Positions 39,391 to 48,228 of a DNA stretch of 64,000 bases are shown here, piece after piece. The notes beneath the pieces were generated by a model, which was given only the letters and a program-made list of their open reading frames with translations, was not told the DNA's origin and ran no database searches. Positions within the stretch are counted from its first letter, which is position 1. Each line of letters opens with the position of its first letter. Origin of the DNA: Haemophilus pittmaniae (lineage in GTDB: Bacteria > Pseudomonadota > Gammaproteobacteria > Enterobacterales > Pasteurellaceae); NCBI RefSeq assembly GCF_900186995.1, contig NZ_LT906463.1:1612001-1676000 (forward strand). Reading direction: 5' to 3'. The position numbers and the translations under genes were made by a program.

Positions 39391-39420
39391 AAAGGTGCAA
39401 TCAATTTGATTGCACCTTTT
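39391..39420. terminator. Bidirectional terminator between GT25 and DUF4198 genes
   Basis: Stem AAAGGTGCAATCA/TGATTGCACCTTT with a short loop and a T run on the plus strand; lies between convergent genes. Confidence 0.88.
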
Positions 39421-39423
39421 TAC

Positions 39424-40260
39424 TTAATGGTGATGATGTTCCGGTTTGGGCGGGAGTTTTGCTCGAGCTTTACCGACAGGAAGAATTAAAGTCGCGTAAT
39501 TCGCAGACTGTTGGCAAACTTTTTGATCTTCAAATGGTTCTTTATGAATCACTTTGAGCTTCCAAACACCCTCAATTAACGGAATAAAATTAACTTTACC
39601 TTCGCCATCTGTTTTACCGGAAAATGCCTGTGGTTCACGATGAGAGGTTGCAGCCTCCATATCTTTCACTACAAATGTATCGGAAGTCGCAATAACCGTT
39701 TCACCGGCAAGAGGTTGGTCTTTATAGAAAATTTGAACCGGAAAAGCTTCTCCGGCTTTGATACTTTTTGGATCCTTAAGCGGCACAATTTCAAGCGGTA
39801 AACCGATACGGGTCATTGCCATATCGGCATTCAATGGTTTTTTACCAACAACACTAAAGGCTTTACCGAACATTTGGGTTTGTTCGCAATAGAATGCATT
39901 TGGAGTGCCTTGTAAATTCTCCATTTTCCAACCTTCATTGTTTTGTGACCAGAAAGTTGGTTTATAAGTGGCTGTTACCCAATAGGAGCCATCTTTTAAC
40001 GGTTTTTCCGACTGATATTGGTAGTTTTCACCTTTTTGTACCAGCGTTTGCATTTCACCATCCTGATTGATGATTTCCATTGGTGGAAAAATGGCAAGGC
40101 GTTTTTCAGGAATTTTTTCAACGTAAGGGTAGTCACCATAGGCTAAATCAGCTTTTAAAATACTATTTGAAGCAAGTTGTGCCGGAGTAGCAACCCAAAC
40201 CTCATGGGCTTGAGCCATAACAGAAACGCCTAATAAGGCTGCAATCAACGTTTTTTTCAT
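39424..40260 (-). CDS. DUF4198 periplasmic protein with His-rich tail (metal-uptake related)
   Basis: Secreted protein of 278 residues with a signal peptide cleaved after AQA near residue 18; the mature protein starts HEVWV, putting a histidine at position 1. It belongs to DUF4198, a family often next to nickel, cobalt or TonB-dependent metal uptake genes. The middle contains two beta-rich domains; a DGEGKVNF stretch suits an Ig-like fold. It ends in four histidines. A Fur-like site lies upstream, so control by iron or another metal is likely. No transporter gene is adjacent. Confidence 0.82.
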   Translation of the reverse strand: MKKTLIAALLGVSVMAQAHEVWVATPAQLASNSILKADLAYGDYPYVEKIPEKRLAIFPPMEIINQDGEMQTLVQKGENYQYQSEKPLKDGSYWVTATYKPTFWSQNNEGWKMENLQGTPNAFYCEQTQMFGKAFSVVGKKPLNADMAMTRIGLPLEIVPLKDPKSIKAGEAFPVQIFYKDQPLAGETVIATSDTFVVKDMEAATSHREPQAFSGKTDGEGKVNFIPLIEGVWKLKVIHKEPFEDQKVCQQSANYATLILPVGKARAKLPPKPEHHHH

Positions 40261-40297
40261 CTTTTTTCCTTAAATTAAGTCAAAATAGGCGCGCAAG

Positions 40298-40316
40298 TAT
40301 AATGAAAATCAATTTC
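40298..40316. promoter_or_regulatory. Fur-like box upstream of the DUF4198 gene
   Basis: TATAATGAAAATCAATTTC matches the 19-bp Fur palindrome GATAATGATAATCATTATC at 15 of 19 positions and lies 38-56 bases upstream of the start codon, where it would block the promoter. Confidence 0.6.
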
Positions 40317-40408
40317 ATTTCAATGAATTTTAAGGTAAATATTAAAATTTGTGAGGGTGATCACAGTTATATAACAAATATCAGAATTATGGTGCAGCGA
40401 GGCGAGGA

Positions 40409-40487
40409 TAAAAACGCCCTATCAATTTTCATAGTTTTCTATAAAAATCATTGTAACTCATTGATTTTATTAGAAGTGTTTAAAAAA
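40409..40487 (+). repeat. Dispersed intergenic repeat with IHF-like core, copy 8
   Basis: TAAAAACGCCCTATC, then ATAGTTTTCTATAAAAAT, core AACTCATTGATTTTATTA and AGTGTTTAAAAAA. Complementary IHF match AATCAATGAGTTA. Lies between two minus-strand genes, upstream of DUF4198 and downstream of uspE. Confidence 0.85.
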
Positions 40488-40548
40488 CAAAGTTTGCAGG
40501 TAAAAGGACAAATAAAAAGGAGCGAAATGTTCGCTCCTCGTGAGAGTA

Positions 40549-41472
40549 TTACTTTTTAGACGGCTTAATCGCCAATAAATTACAGCTTAATTTGTTAATC
40601 ACATGTTCTGCGGTATTGCCCAATAGTGCGGCGGATAAACCCGTCCGACCAACGGTACCAAGAATAACCAATTCGGCTTCGATTTCTTTAGCCACCTGTG
40701 GAATAACATCCTCAGGGAAGCCTTCACGCACATGCGTATGATCTTCATCAATACAAAATTGCTGACGTAGCGCTTTCATATTAATTAAATGCTGACCACG
40801 GATACCATTCTCATAACCAGATGTATTAAATTCCGGTAAATCGATGGCCATATTGATTGGCGCGACAGGGTAGGCTGAAACCAAATGCACGTTACCACGA
40901 TTGAGATTTTCTGCCAGGCTCATACCAGTTTCAACTAATTCCAAATTGAATTCATTTTGATATTCCTGCTCTCCGGAAACATTGACTGCAATTAAGATTC
41001 GACGTTGATGTTTCCAATCGCCATCACGCACCATAAGTACAGGCACCGGACATTTACGCAGTAATTGCCAATCCACCGGAGTGAAAATTAGAGAAGTAAA
41101 ACTTTCTTCGTCTTTTGTATATTTTACAACTAAATCGTATTGGTTATTTTCGACTTCTTCACGAATTGCATCAGCTTCATTACTATTCCAAACAATATGG
41201 GAGTCAAATTCAATATCCGGCTCGGCATATTTATCCAAATAAAACTGAACTGCCTGGCGTTGTTGCTCAATAGCCGTGTTATGCATTTCTTGACGCTCTT
41301 CAGAAGAAAGTAACGCAGACATTTCATAGGATAAATCATAAACAGTTAATAATACTGTGATTTTGATCTTATCATCATGCTTCTGTTCACGGGCCAAACG
41401 TACTGCACGAGCCAATGCATATTGTTTTTCATTATCAGGATTCAGTACGACTAGGATATTATTAAATTTCAT
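40549..41472 (-). CDS. uspE: Universal stress protein E
   Basis: Tandem-domain universal stress protein of 307 residues from the ATG at 41472 (MKFNNILVVLNPDNE), with a GGAGGTT ribosome site upstream; the earlier in-frame start at 41541 is unlikely. Two Usp domains follow one another; the second ends with the nucleotide-binding-like LGTVGRTGLSAALLGNTAE. It lies downstream of fnr, as in E. coli, with a terminator between them, so it probably has its own promoter as well. Confidence 0.94.
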   Translation of the reverse strand: MKFNNILVVLNPDNEKQYALARAVRLAREQKHDDKIKITVLLTVYDLSYEMSALLSSEERQEMHNTAIEQQRQAVQFYLDKYAEPDIEFDSHIVWNSNEADAIREEVENNQYDLVVKYTKDEESFTSLIFTPVDWQLLRKCPVPVLMVRDGDWKHQRRILIAVNVSGEQEYQNEFNLELVETGMSLAENLNRGNVHLVSAYPVAPINMAIDLPEFNTSGYENGIRGQHLINMKALRQQFCIDEDHTHVREGFPEDVIPQVAKEIEAELVILGTVGRTGLSAALLGNTAEHVINKLSCNLLAIKPSKK

Positions 41473-41571
41473 ATAACCTCCATAAAATTTGAGTGCGCAT
41501 AGGATAGTGAAGATAGTGTTCAAGCACAAGTGACGCACCAATAAAAAGCTGATCTAAGGCAAACTGGTTAT

Positions 41572-41598
41572 AAAAAAAGCGTGAAAATCACGCTTTTT
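41572..41598 (-). terminator. Intrinsic terminator of fnr
   Basis: Minus-strand stem AAAAAGCGTGA/TCACGCTTTTT with T run; the upstream arm begins in the fnr stop codon region. Confidence 0.88.
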
Positions 41599-42367
41599 CC
41601 GATAAATTTAGTTTAACTTTATTTATACCTGTAAGTTCAATGAGTTGATTCATATCATTGATTGTAATGTATTTTCCTTGCACGGAAAGTACACCAATTT
41701 TTTGAAAACGTCCCAATAAACGGCTGATAGTTTCAACGGTTAAGCCTAAATAGTTACCGATATCGCTACGAGTCATGGTTAAACGAAATTCGCGGGCAGA
41801 AAAACCGCGAGCTGAATAGCGTCTGGAGAGATTGTGAACAAAGGCGGCAAGGCGTTCTTCGGCATTCATTTTGGAAAGAAGAAGAATCATTTCTTGATCA
41901 CTGCGGATTTCATTACTCATTAAACGCATAATTTGTTGCCGCAATTTAGGCATTTTTCCAGATAAATCATCTAAAATATCGAAAGGAATTTCACAAACCA
42001 TTGCGGTTTCTAATGCTTGGGCAAAACTCGGATGTTGCATATTATTAATCGCATCAAATCCCACGAGATCACCCGGTAGATGAAATGAAGTAATTTGCTC
42101 TTCACCCGATTCACTAATGGTATAACTTTTAATTGTTCCGGAACGAATAGCGTAAATTGAATTAAGCTGATCACCGGCCTTAAATAACACCTGGGCCTTT
42201 TGAATAGGTTTTTTACGTTCGATAATATTATCAAGTTGATCCAGTTCGTGTTCGTTTAATGTGAAAGGTATACAGAGTTGGCTAATACTGCAATCCTGAC
42301 AGTGAATGGCACAGCCACCTGATTGAATTCGGCGCCCGGCCTTGGTTTCCGCAACTAGAGTTTTCAT
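41588..42367 (-). CDS. fnr: Fumarate/nitrate reduction regulator FNR
   Basis: Oxygen-sensing CRP-family activator with an N-terminal [4Fe-4S] cluster that governs the anaerobic switch. It has 259 residues. Cluster cysteines are C23, C26 and C32 ([11 protein letters not shown]) plus the cysteine of TAMVCEIPF near 125. A cyclic-nucleotide-like beta roll and dimer helix follow. The DNA-recognition helix is [15 protein letters not shown] half-conserved FNR box lies 35-48 bases upstream, so autoregulation is likely. Confidence 0.97.
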   Translation of the reverse strand: MKTLVAETKAGRRIQSGGCAIHCQDCSISQLCIPFTLNEHELDQLDNIIERKKPIQKAQVLFKAGDQLNSIYAIRSGTIKSYTISESGEEQITSFHLPGDLVGFDAINNMQHPSFAQALETAMVCEIPFDILDDLSGKMPKLRQQIMRLMSNEIRSDQEMILLLSKMNAEERLAAFVHNLSRRYSARGFSAREFRLTMTRSDIGNYLGLTVETISRLLGRFQKIGVLSVQGKYITINDMNQLIELTGINKVKLNLSEKA

Positions 42368-42401
42368 TTCATCCTCAAAGGTAAAAAATAATTGTATAAT
42401 A

Positions 42402-42415
42402 TTGATCTAACGCAA
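42402..42415. promoter_or_regulatory. Putative FNR box in the fnr promoter
   Basis: TTGAT-CTAA-CGCAA matches the FNR palindrome TTGAT-N4-ATCAA in all five bases of one half and three of five in the other. Position 35-48 bases before fnr, also upstream of the divergent 32-residue ORF. Confidence 0.5.
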
Positions 42416-42467
42416 GAATTCTACCACTAATTCATTGGCTAATGAAGATACTTAAGAGAGAAGTCAG

Positions 42468-42566
42468 ATGGCTGCAGAAAAATTAACCAAAAAACGTTTA
42501 ATCCAAATTTTAATCATGCTTTGCATCTTGGTTTGTGCTTTTGTTTGGCGCTATTTTCTTAGTTAA
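42468..42566 (+). CDS. Small membrane protein (32 residues)
   Basis: ATG at 42468 with GAGAGAAG ahead encodes 32 residues: a basic start (MAAEKLTKKR) and one transmembrane segment, about residues 11-27, ending WRYFLS. It is divergent from fnr and would share its control region. The topology (basic end inside) and ribosome site favour a real gene; no function is known to me. Confidence 0.55.
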   Translation: MAAEKLTKKRLIQILIMLCILVCAFVWRYFLS

Positions 42567-42663
42567 AAAAGCTAAGTTGATGAAAATTAAAGCAAACGAT
42601 TCATTCATCAAAAATAATTACTTGTCAGCTCAAAATATCTCCGTATAATGGCGCCCATTGATT

Positions 42664-42749
42664 GCCTGGGTGGCGAAATTGGTAGACGCAGCGGATTCAA
42701 AATCCGCCGGTGAATAACCGTGTCGGTTCGAGTCCGACCCTAGGCACCA
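42664..42749 (+). tRNA. tRNA-Leu (CAA)
   Basis: An 86-base class II tRNA with long variable arm and encoded CCA. Acceptor GCCTGGG/CCTAGGC, anticodon loop TTCAAAA (anticodon CAA) in stem GCGGA/TCCGC, and T arm GTCGGTTCGAGTCCGAC. A terminator follows. Confidence 0.97.
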
Positions 42750-42768
42750 ATCAACAGATTCAGAACTA

Positions 42769-42792
42769 AGCCGCTTTAATAGCGGTTTTTTT
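42769..42792 (+). terminator. Intrinsic terminator of tRNA-Leu
   Basis: Short stem CCGCT/AGCGG with loop TTAAT and seven T, twenty bases after the tRNA. Confidence 0.8.
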
Positions 42793-42858
42793 ATTGCTCT
42801 AAAATACAGATACAGAGTCATAAACTACTAATACAATTTATAAATTGATATTTCCAAA

Positions 42859-43095
42859 ATGAAAAAAATATTTGTTTTTCTTATTTTATGCGGCTTAATT
42901 CCAGTAGTAGGGATGACTGAAAGTGCTTGTGATGACGGTAAACGGACTTGCAAAGATATGGACAATTGTGCCGATGCGCGTTTTCATTTAGAGCAGTGTG
43001 GTATGGATAAACTTGATCGAGATAAGGATGGCATTCCTTGCGAAAGTATTTGTGGTAGTGGAAAAAAAAAGATAACTTTTAAACTCCATCAATAA
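42859..43095 (+). CDS. Small secreted excalibur-domain protein
   Basis: Protein of 78 residues with a signal peptide of about 20 residues and an excalibur calcium-binding domain: several cysteines, and the DxDxDG-like loop DRDKDGIPCESIC near 53-65, the family hallmark. The mature form should be periplasmic or secreted and disulfide-bonded. The C-terminal codons and stop (KLHQ*) come from a dispersed repeat, which may have trimmed or extended the original end. Confidence 0.82.
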   Translation: MKKIFVFLILCGLIPVVGMTESACDDGKRTCKDMDNCADARFHLEQCGMDKLDRDKDGIPCESICGSGKKKITFKLHQ

Positions 43096-43146
43096 AATCA
43101 ATGAGTTTTGTAATGTTTTTTTGAAAAACCTTACCAAACAAGGGGA
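43074..43146 (-). repeat. Dispersed intergenic repeat, copy 9, slightly degenerate
   Basis: TTTTAAACTCCATCAATAAA on the plus strand is the GTTTAAAAA end; the core AATCAATGAGTTT fits the IHF consensus except the last base. The other end is eroded (CAAGGGGAT instead of GGGGCGTTT). Contains the stop codon of the excalibur gene. Confidence 0.75.
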
Positions 43147-43167
43147 TATTTATAGACAAATTAACAA

Positions 43168-43195
43168 TAAAAAAGCCTGCTTTATGCAGGCTTTT
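43168..43195 (-). terminator. Intrinsic terminator of the ferritin genes
   Basis: Stem AAAAAGCCTGC/GCAGGCTTTT with a short loop; T runs on both strands, six bases past the second ferritin stop region. Confidence 0.85.
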
Positions 43196-43207
43196 CTATT
43201 TTTAAAA

Positions 43208-43702
43208 TTATGCGTTAGCTAAATTACCTAAATCTTTGTCGACAAGGAATAAACCTTTACCGTCTTCACCAAGAAGATTTAATTTATCTAAAATACTACT
43301 GAATAATTTCTCTTCCTCATGCTGTTCTGCAACATACCATTGTAAGAAATTAAAGGCAGAGTAGTCTTTCTCTTCAAAAGTTTTGCCCACCAATTCATTG
43401 ATTTTGCTTGTAATCAATTTTTCATGTTTATAAGTAATTTCTACGATTTCTTTTAATGATTTGTAATCATGAGGAGGAGCATCGATAGCAGAAATAACCG
43501 CTAAAGCTCCGGTTTCATTTAAATAAGTAAATAATTTACGCATGTGTTGCATTTCTTCTGCTGCATGAGCAGATAAGAATTTAGCAGCACCTTCAAAACC
43601 ATTTTGTTCGCACCATGCACTCATTTGCAAGTAAAGGTTTGAAGAATAGAACTCAAGGTTCATTTGATCATTTAATAGTTTGATTACGTTGTTTGATAAC
43701 AT
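43208..43702 (-). CDS. ftnA: Non-heme ferritin, second of a tandem pair
   Basis: Bacterial iron-storage ferritin of 164 residues. Ferroxidase ligands are visible in [13 protein letters not shown] (Glu near 17), AAEEMQHM (Glu and His near 49-53) and later Glu residues in [12 protein letters not shown]. It follows a close paralogue with 16 bases between, as in H. influenzae, where the two subunits are adjacent. Iron control is expected but no convincing operator was found. Confidence 0.95.
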   Translation of the reverse strand: MLSNNVIKLLNDQMNLEFYSSNLYLQMSAWCEQNGFEGAAKFLSAHAAEEMQHMRKLFTYLNETGALAVISAIDAPPHDYKSLKEIVEITYKHEKLITSKINELVGKTFEEKDYSAFNFLQWYVAEQHEEEKLFSSILDKLNLLGEDGKGLFLVDKDLGNLANA

Positions 43703-43718
43703 TTTATTGCTCCTAAAA

Positions 43719-44213
43719 TTATTCTACGTCCAATGTGGCAAGGTCACGATCGATAAAGTATAGGGAAGTACCACTTTCACCTAAAATAGTAAATTTATCG
43801 ATGATGCTATTGAAGAGTTTTTCTTCTTCATGTTGTTCAGCAACATACCATTGTAGGAAGTTAAAAGTAGAATAGTCTTTCTCAGCAAAAGTGGCTTCAA
43901 CTAATTCATTGATTTTAGATGTTACCAACTTTTCGTGGGCCATTGTTGTTTCAAATACTTCTTTAAGAGATTTGTAATCATGTTTTGGTGCATCAATTTT
44001 ACCTAAAAGTGGCATACCGCTAGTTTCACTAACATAAGTAAATAATTTCTGCATATGTTGCATTTCTTCATCTGCATGACGCAATAAGAATGCAGCAGCA
44101 CCTTCATAACCGTGTTTGGAACACCAAGAACTCATTTGTAAATATACATTAGAAGAGTAGAACTCAAGATTGATCTGCTCATTTAATTTGTCGGTAATTG
44201 CTTGACTCAGCAT
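43719..44213 (-). CDS. ftnA: Non-heme ferritin, first of a tandem pair
   Basis: Paralogue of the next gene, also 164 residues, sharing [18 protein letters not shown] and [14 protein letters not shown] blocks, with the ferroxidase residues conserved. The two subunits probably co-assemble into mixed shells. It begins the transcript, with AGGAG ahead of the ATG at 44213. The DNA upstream is a 783-base AT-rich gap. Confidence 0.95.
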   Translation of the reverse strand: MLSQAITDKLNEQINLEFYSSNVYLQMSSWCSKHGYEGAAAFLLRHADEEMQHMQKLFTYVSETSGMPLLGKIDAPKHDYKSLKEVFETTMAHEKLVTSKINELVEATFAEKDYSTFNFLQWYVAEQHEEEKLFNSIIDKFTILGESGTSLYFIDRDLATLDVE

Positions 44214-44996
44214 AACTAACTCCTTTCCTAGATAGTAGATAAAAGTAAATTGTACAAGATAACTAAACTTGTGGCACCTATTCTAATCCCATAAATGAGA
44301 ATTTTCAACATTTTTTATATAAAAAATATTATAAAATATTAATAATAAAGAAAATTCCAATAGCAACAATTCTCATTTGATAAGGAGCTATACCTAAAAT
44401 GAGTAACCCATAGGGAATCGAGAATAAAATCGATACTTAAAAACTAAGGTATCAAATCCAGCAAATAAATACATATACCAATCATAAAGTCGACGCTCCG
44501 ATTAGTCTTGATAAAACATTAATCTCAAAATCTCTGCACATATATCATCAATTAATAAAAACTCATTTTAGAGAATAGACATATCATTTAATGAACATTT
44601 GAAGGGTAATCCGGTCACAAACAATTTGTTACGCATTTATATTTGCAATTTAACATAATATACATTATATGAATTTAATTACAGGGTTAGTAAGGACTAC
44701 GTATTAATAAAATCACAGAGTTATGCACAGGTCACAAATACTACTTAAGCAAGATAAAAGCTAATACCAACAAGCCTTGTAACAAGATAAAATTAGTATT
44801 TATGCACTATAAATATGAAATGTAAGGAAAATATAAAGATGCTTATTTATTGATAATGACAACGCTACGTGAATTCTGCGTTATTTTATGAGGTGAATAT
44901 CATCAGATTTGAAAAAGAAAAACGTAAATCTCAGGAATTAAGATTTACGTTTTTGATGATTGGCATTTGTGTGACTATGTCACGATATGTATAAGA
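44214..44996. other. 783-bp AT-rich gap without recognisable genes
   Basis: No convincing reading frame. It must hold the ftnA promoter. A perfect 11-base inverted repeat, AAATGAGAATT (44293-44303) and AATTCTCATTT (44368-44378), lies 80-165 bases upstream of ftnA and could be an operator. One stretch (44704-44724) resembles the dispersed-repeat core without the rest. The right end holds the sbcB terminator. Confidence 0.6.
44918..44954 (-). terminator. Intrinsic terminator of sbcB
   Basis: Fourteen-base arms AAAAACGTAAATCT/AGATTTACGTTTTT with a nine-base loop; T run on the minus strand. Confidence 0.85.
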
Positions 44997-46418
44997 TTAA
45001 GATAACAGTTTTGCACCGTATTCATAAACCTGTTGCAATAAATTCAGTTTAGTTGGATTATCCGAATGTTCCTCAGCTAACCGTTGTAAACTTTCTTCAA
45101 AATTAATCGCACTTTGCTCTAATTTACGTTGACGATATTTTTGCCATTTGATTTGCTCAGCACGATTTAAGGTTTTGTAGAAATGTCTTGCACGATAATG
45201 GAACAACAATTCAGGAATCCGTTTATCTTCAAATGCTAAACCATGTTCAGCTAATTTCTCGGCCGGTAAATCCCGTAAAATAGCCATATTGTTTTTATCC
45301 GCATTGCTAAAGAAACCGTTATAAAGCTCAGTTTCTACATTATCACTCGATCCAAATTCGCGCTCCTCTGCGAAAATTTCAATGACTTTCTCGCGAACAT
45401 CTAAGGATTGACGCAATTTTGCTAAATTATCTAAGCAATATTGCCGGTCAATGCCTAAACGAGCTGCATTTTCCGGCAGTAAAGTTTTTGCAGGAGCTAA
45501 AATGGGACATTTATTAATATGAACCAACTTTAATGGAACTGATGAAACTCCCCTTTCTTCTAGCTTACTTTTCTTGGTATATAAATCTTGTCGTAAATCA
45601 ACCGCACTTTTGCAGAGCAAGTTATCAATATCACCTGATAAATCGCAGACAATTACAGCATTCTGATTGGTTGGATGCCATGCTAATGGTGCAACCCAGG
45701 CACAGTTACCACGATAATTGCCTAGCATGCCTGAAACATGCACTAATGGCGTCATTTCAGCGGTATCAATCAGTTTCTCAACTTCCCTTTTGCCTCTGTG
45801 TTCTAAGAAGAATTGAAATAATTTAGGCTGCTTTTCTTTGATTAATTTAGCCATGGCGATGGTTGCATACACATCCGCCATTGCATCATGGGCATTTTCA
45901 TGCTCAATGCCATTAGCTTTAGTGAGTTTTTCTAAGCGGAAACTTGGCATTCCATCATCGTCATAGGCCCAATTAATTCCTTCTGGGCGTAACGCATAAC
46001 AGGCCCGTACTACATCGAGTAAATCCCACCGAGAATTGCCATTTTTCCAGCTATATTCATAGGGATCAATGAAATTACGATAAAAGGTATAACGAGTCAT
46101 TTCATCGTCATAACGAATATTGTTATAACCCATCACACAAGTATTAGGTTGTGAAAACTCAGCTAAAATTTTTGCGGCAAATTCAGGTTCAGAAATCCCC
46201 TTTTCATTACATTCTTGTGGCGTGATTCCTGTAACCATTACGGCTTCTGGAGCGGGTAAATAATCATTGGTTTGCTTACAATACAACATAATAGGCTCAC
46301 CAATAATATTGAAATCTGCATCGGTACGAATACCAGCAAATTGAGCTGGACGATCACTTGCTGGATTGATACCAAAACTTTCGTAATCGTAGATAAAAAA
46401 ACTAAAATCTGTTGCCAT
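44997..46418 (-). CDS. sbcB: Exodeoxyribonuclease I
   Basis: Single-strand 3'-5' exonuclease of the DEDDh superfamily, acting in recombination and mismatch repair. It has 473 residues. D11 and E13 (IYDYESFG) form motif I, NIRYDDEMTRY is motif II, and HDAMADVYAT motif III; the C-terminal SH3-like and helical parts follow. Two bases downstream of a membrane-permease gene; probably in one operon with it. Confidence 0.95.
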   Translation of the reverse strand: MATDFSFFIYDYESFGINPASDRPAQFAGIRTDADFNIIGEPIMLYCKQTNDYLPAPEAVMVTGITPQECNEKGISEPEFAAKILAEFSQPNTCVMGYNNIRYDDEMTRYTFYRNFIDPYEYSWKNGNSRWDLLDVVRACYALRPEGINWAYDDDGMPSFRLEKLTKANGIEHENAHDAMADVYATIAMAKLIKEKQPKLFQFFLEHRGKREVEKLIDTAEMTPLVHVSGMLGNYRGNCAWVAPLAWHPTNQNAVIVCDLSGDIDNLLCKSAVDLRQDLYTKKSKLEERGVSSVPLKLVHINKCPILAPAKTLLPENAARLGIDRQYCLDNLAKLRQSLDVREKVIEIFAEEREFGSSDNVETELYNGFFSNADKNNMAILRDLPAEKLAEHGLAFEDKRIPELLFHYRARHFYKTLNRAEQIKWQKYRQRKLEQSAINFEESLQRLAEEHSDNPTKLNLLQQVYEYGAKLLS

Positions 46419-46420
46419 AA

Positions 46421-47293
46421 TTAAGCCAAAATTTTATCTAAATAATATAAACAGAAAATTGCTGAAAGGCTAATAAGAACACCAAACCAGTTGATTTTGC
46501 TGATTTTTTCTTTGAAGAAAAATGCGCCGGTGATGGTGCCTAAACAAATAACACCAATATTCATTCCCGCAAAAACTAAGGTTGGGTTTTGCCCGAAACT
46601 TTGGTGCGCTTTAATATAAAAAAGGATGTTAAAGAAATTCAACACACCTAAAATGATTCCACCAATAAAGCTTGGCACAGTCCATTGAGTGCGTTTTAGG
46701 AATAAATACAAGAACATGACACAAGCGGCTAATGAGAAAGCAATGAATAATGTGGTTGGGAATGCTCCTCCGCTTTTGGCCACTTGTTTGAATAAGATAT
46801 CAATGGTGCCATAACCAAACCAAACACCGATTAAGCCTAAAATACCTTTAAAAGTGACCGCACTTTGTTCATTTGATTTATTCAAAATACAGAATAAACC
46901 GATGAATGCCAAAATAATGCCAACAATTTTAGGCTGACTTAATGTTTCATGGAAAATAATAAAAGAGGCAACAATCGGTAGAAATAACGATAAGCGTTGT
47001 GCAGCATCAGAACGCACGATGCCAGCAAATTCAACCGCTTTAGACATAATGATAAATACGGTTGGTAATAAAATACCTAACGCCAGGAAAATAGGTGTGC
47101 TATCACTTTGTGCTAAATATTCGGTAAATTCTAATCCTTTGAAATCAGGTTTGAGTAAGAAATAGCTTAATGAAATGGCGACAATATAGTTAAACGCAAT
47201 TGCTTGTTCAATAATGATATTTTTCTTGCGCGCAACTTTGAGTAACACCGATACGGCAACACTACATAGAATTGCAAAAATAAGGTTATGCAT
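46421..47293 (-). CDS. EamA/DMT-family permease
   Basis: Membrane protein of 290 residues with about ten hydrophobic helices in two repeats, the layout of the drug/metabolite transporter superfamily. Typical elements are PIVASFIIFHETLSQPKIVGIILAFIG at the end of repeat one and TITGAFFFKEKIS in repeat two, here the EamA glutamate. Substrate unknown. Packed between a nuclease-like gene (four bases) and sbcB (two bases). Confidence 0.85.
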   Translation of the reverse strand: MHNLIFAILCSVAVSVLLKVARKKNIIIEQAIAFNYIVAISLSYFLLKPDFKGLEFTEYLAQSDSTPIFLALGILLPTVFIIMSKAVEFAGIVRSDAAQRLSLFLPIVASFIIFHETLSQPKIVGIILAFIGLFCILNKSNEQSAVTFKGILGLIGVWFGYGTIDILFKQVAKSGGAFPTTLFIAFSLAACVMFLYLFLKRTQWTVPSFIGGIILGVLNFFNILFYIKAHQSFGQNPTLVFAGMNIGVICLGTITGAFFFKEKISKINWFGVLISLSAIFCLYYLDKILA

Positions 47294-47297
47294 AATT

Positions 47298-48209
47298 TTA
47301 ATCCTTAATTGCTTGTTTAATTAAACTCATTATATATTCAAGATATTGAGTACTATCAGTAGAAATTTCATAATCACCATTTCCCCAATGTCCTGTATCT
47401 TCTACATTCTTAGCTAGTTTCTTCGGATCATCTAATTCACTATAAGGAAGATTAATCCATAGTTTTAAAGCCTTTTTCTGAATTCCGATATCCACAATAT
47501 TTCTATCTTTTTTAAAAGCGATATAGCGTTTTCTAGGTACAACCTCAATATTAGGCTCTAAATTTAAAATTGCCTGTTTGTAGGTTTCATATAATTCTTG
47601 TATAAAATCAGGTTTATCATTCAAATGATCATCTTCTTGGTAAACTTTAATTTCTTTTAGTGTAGAAAGTTCTTTTGTTTCTTCAGTTGTGACTGTCTTA
47701 ATATTGGGCGCTGATTTAGATTTATTGATAAGATTTACAGTTATAATTTCATTATCAAAGCAATTTACTTCCCATAATTCAATTGGTAAATCTTTAAAAT
47801 TTGTTGCTTGGATTTGGAAATCATTAAATGATGGAGAAACAAAAACCACTTTAGATTGAGACCAATCTATATCACTTCTTTTTAATGGCTTACTTTGATT
47901 TTCATTATACTCAATGAGAAAATCAGCTTTATATTCAAGCATTAAATTAAGATAAGAAATCCCCTGATCTACCACACTAGAGTTTTGCTGTCTTTTATAT
48001 TCAATGATCACAAACGCTTTAGCTTCAGGATCAAATGCTAAGGTATCTATACGTGAGTTTTTAATAGAAAATTCAGATCGAATGAAAATATATCCTGTCA
48101 ACAGAGATAAGTTATGCTCAAATAAATTTTGTATATTTTTTTCTAACTTAAACTTTCCTTGTTTAAGCTGAGTAAGAATCCCTTTTTGAGATGTAAAAAT
48201 TTTCATCAT
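47298..48209 (-). CDS. PD-(D/E)XK-like nuclease domain protein with DUF5655
   Basis: Protein of 303 residues. The N-terminal half contains RIDTLAFDPEAKAFVIIEYKR (near residues 52-72), matching the D-(X)n-ExK active site of restriction-type/NucS-like nucleases. The C-terminal ~120 residues, from DFIQELYETYKQAI, look like DUF5655, a domain often attached to such nucleases and thought to bind DNA. Role unknown: repair or defence. It is downstream of mukB and heads an apparent operon with the DMT permease and sbcB. Confidence 0.72.
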   Translation of the reverse strand: MMKIFTSQKGILTQLKQGKFKLEKNIQNLFEHNLSLLTGYIFIRSEFSIKNSRIDTLAFDPEAKAFVIIEYKRQQNSSVVDQGISYLNLMLEYKADFLIEYNENQSKPLKRSDIDWSQSKVVFVSPSFNDFQIQATNFKDLPIELWEVNCFDNEIITVNLINKSKSAPNIKTVTTEETKELSTLKEIKVYQEDDHLNDKPDFIQELYETYKQAILNLEPNIEVVPRKRYIAFKKDRNIVDIGIQKKALKLWINLPYSELDDPKKLAKNVEDTGHWGNGDYEISTDSTQYLEYIMSLIKQAIKD

Positions 48210-48228
48210 TTATTCCTTAAATATTAAA

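Noticed and set aside
42630..42821. Minus-strand reading frame of 63 codons over the tRNA-Leu gene
   Set aside because: It is the antisense of the tRNA and its flanks; it has no ribosome site or protein-like content, and the tRNA is unambiguous.
44718..44726. Single DnaA-box-like TTATGCACA in the AT-rich gap
   Set aside because: One box is expected by chance; no cluster of boxes or origin neighbour genes is present, so it is not an origin.
44704..44730. A thirteenth repeat copy (TAATAAAATCACAGAGTTATG)
   Set aside because: The core matches 19 of 21 bases, but the GC-rich end, the palindrome and the other end are missing, and the IHF match is broken; at most a relic or chance AT-rich similarity.
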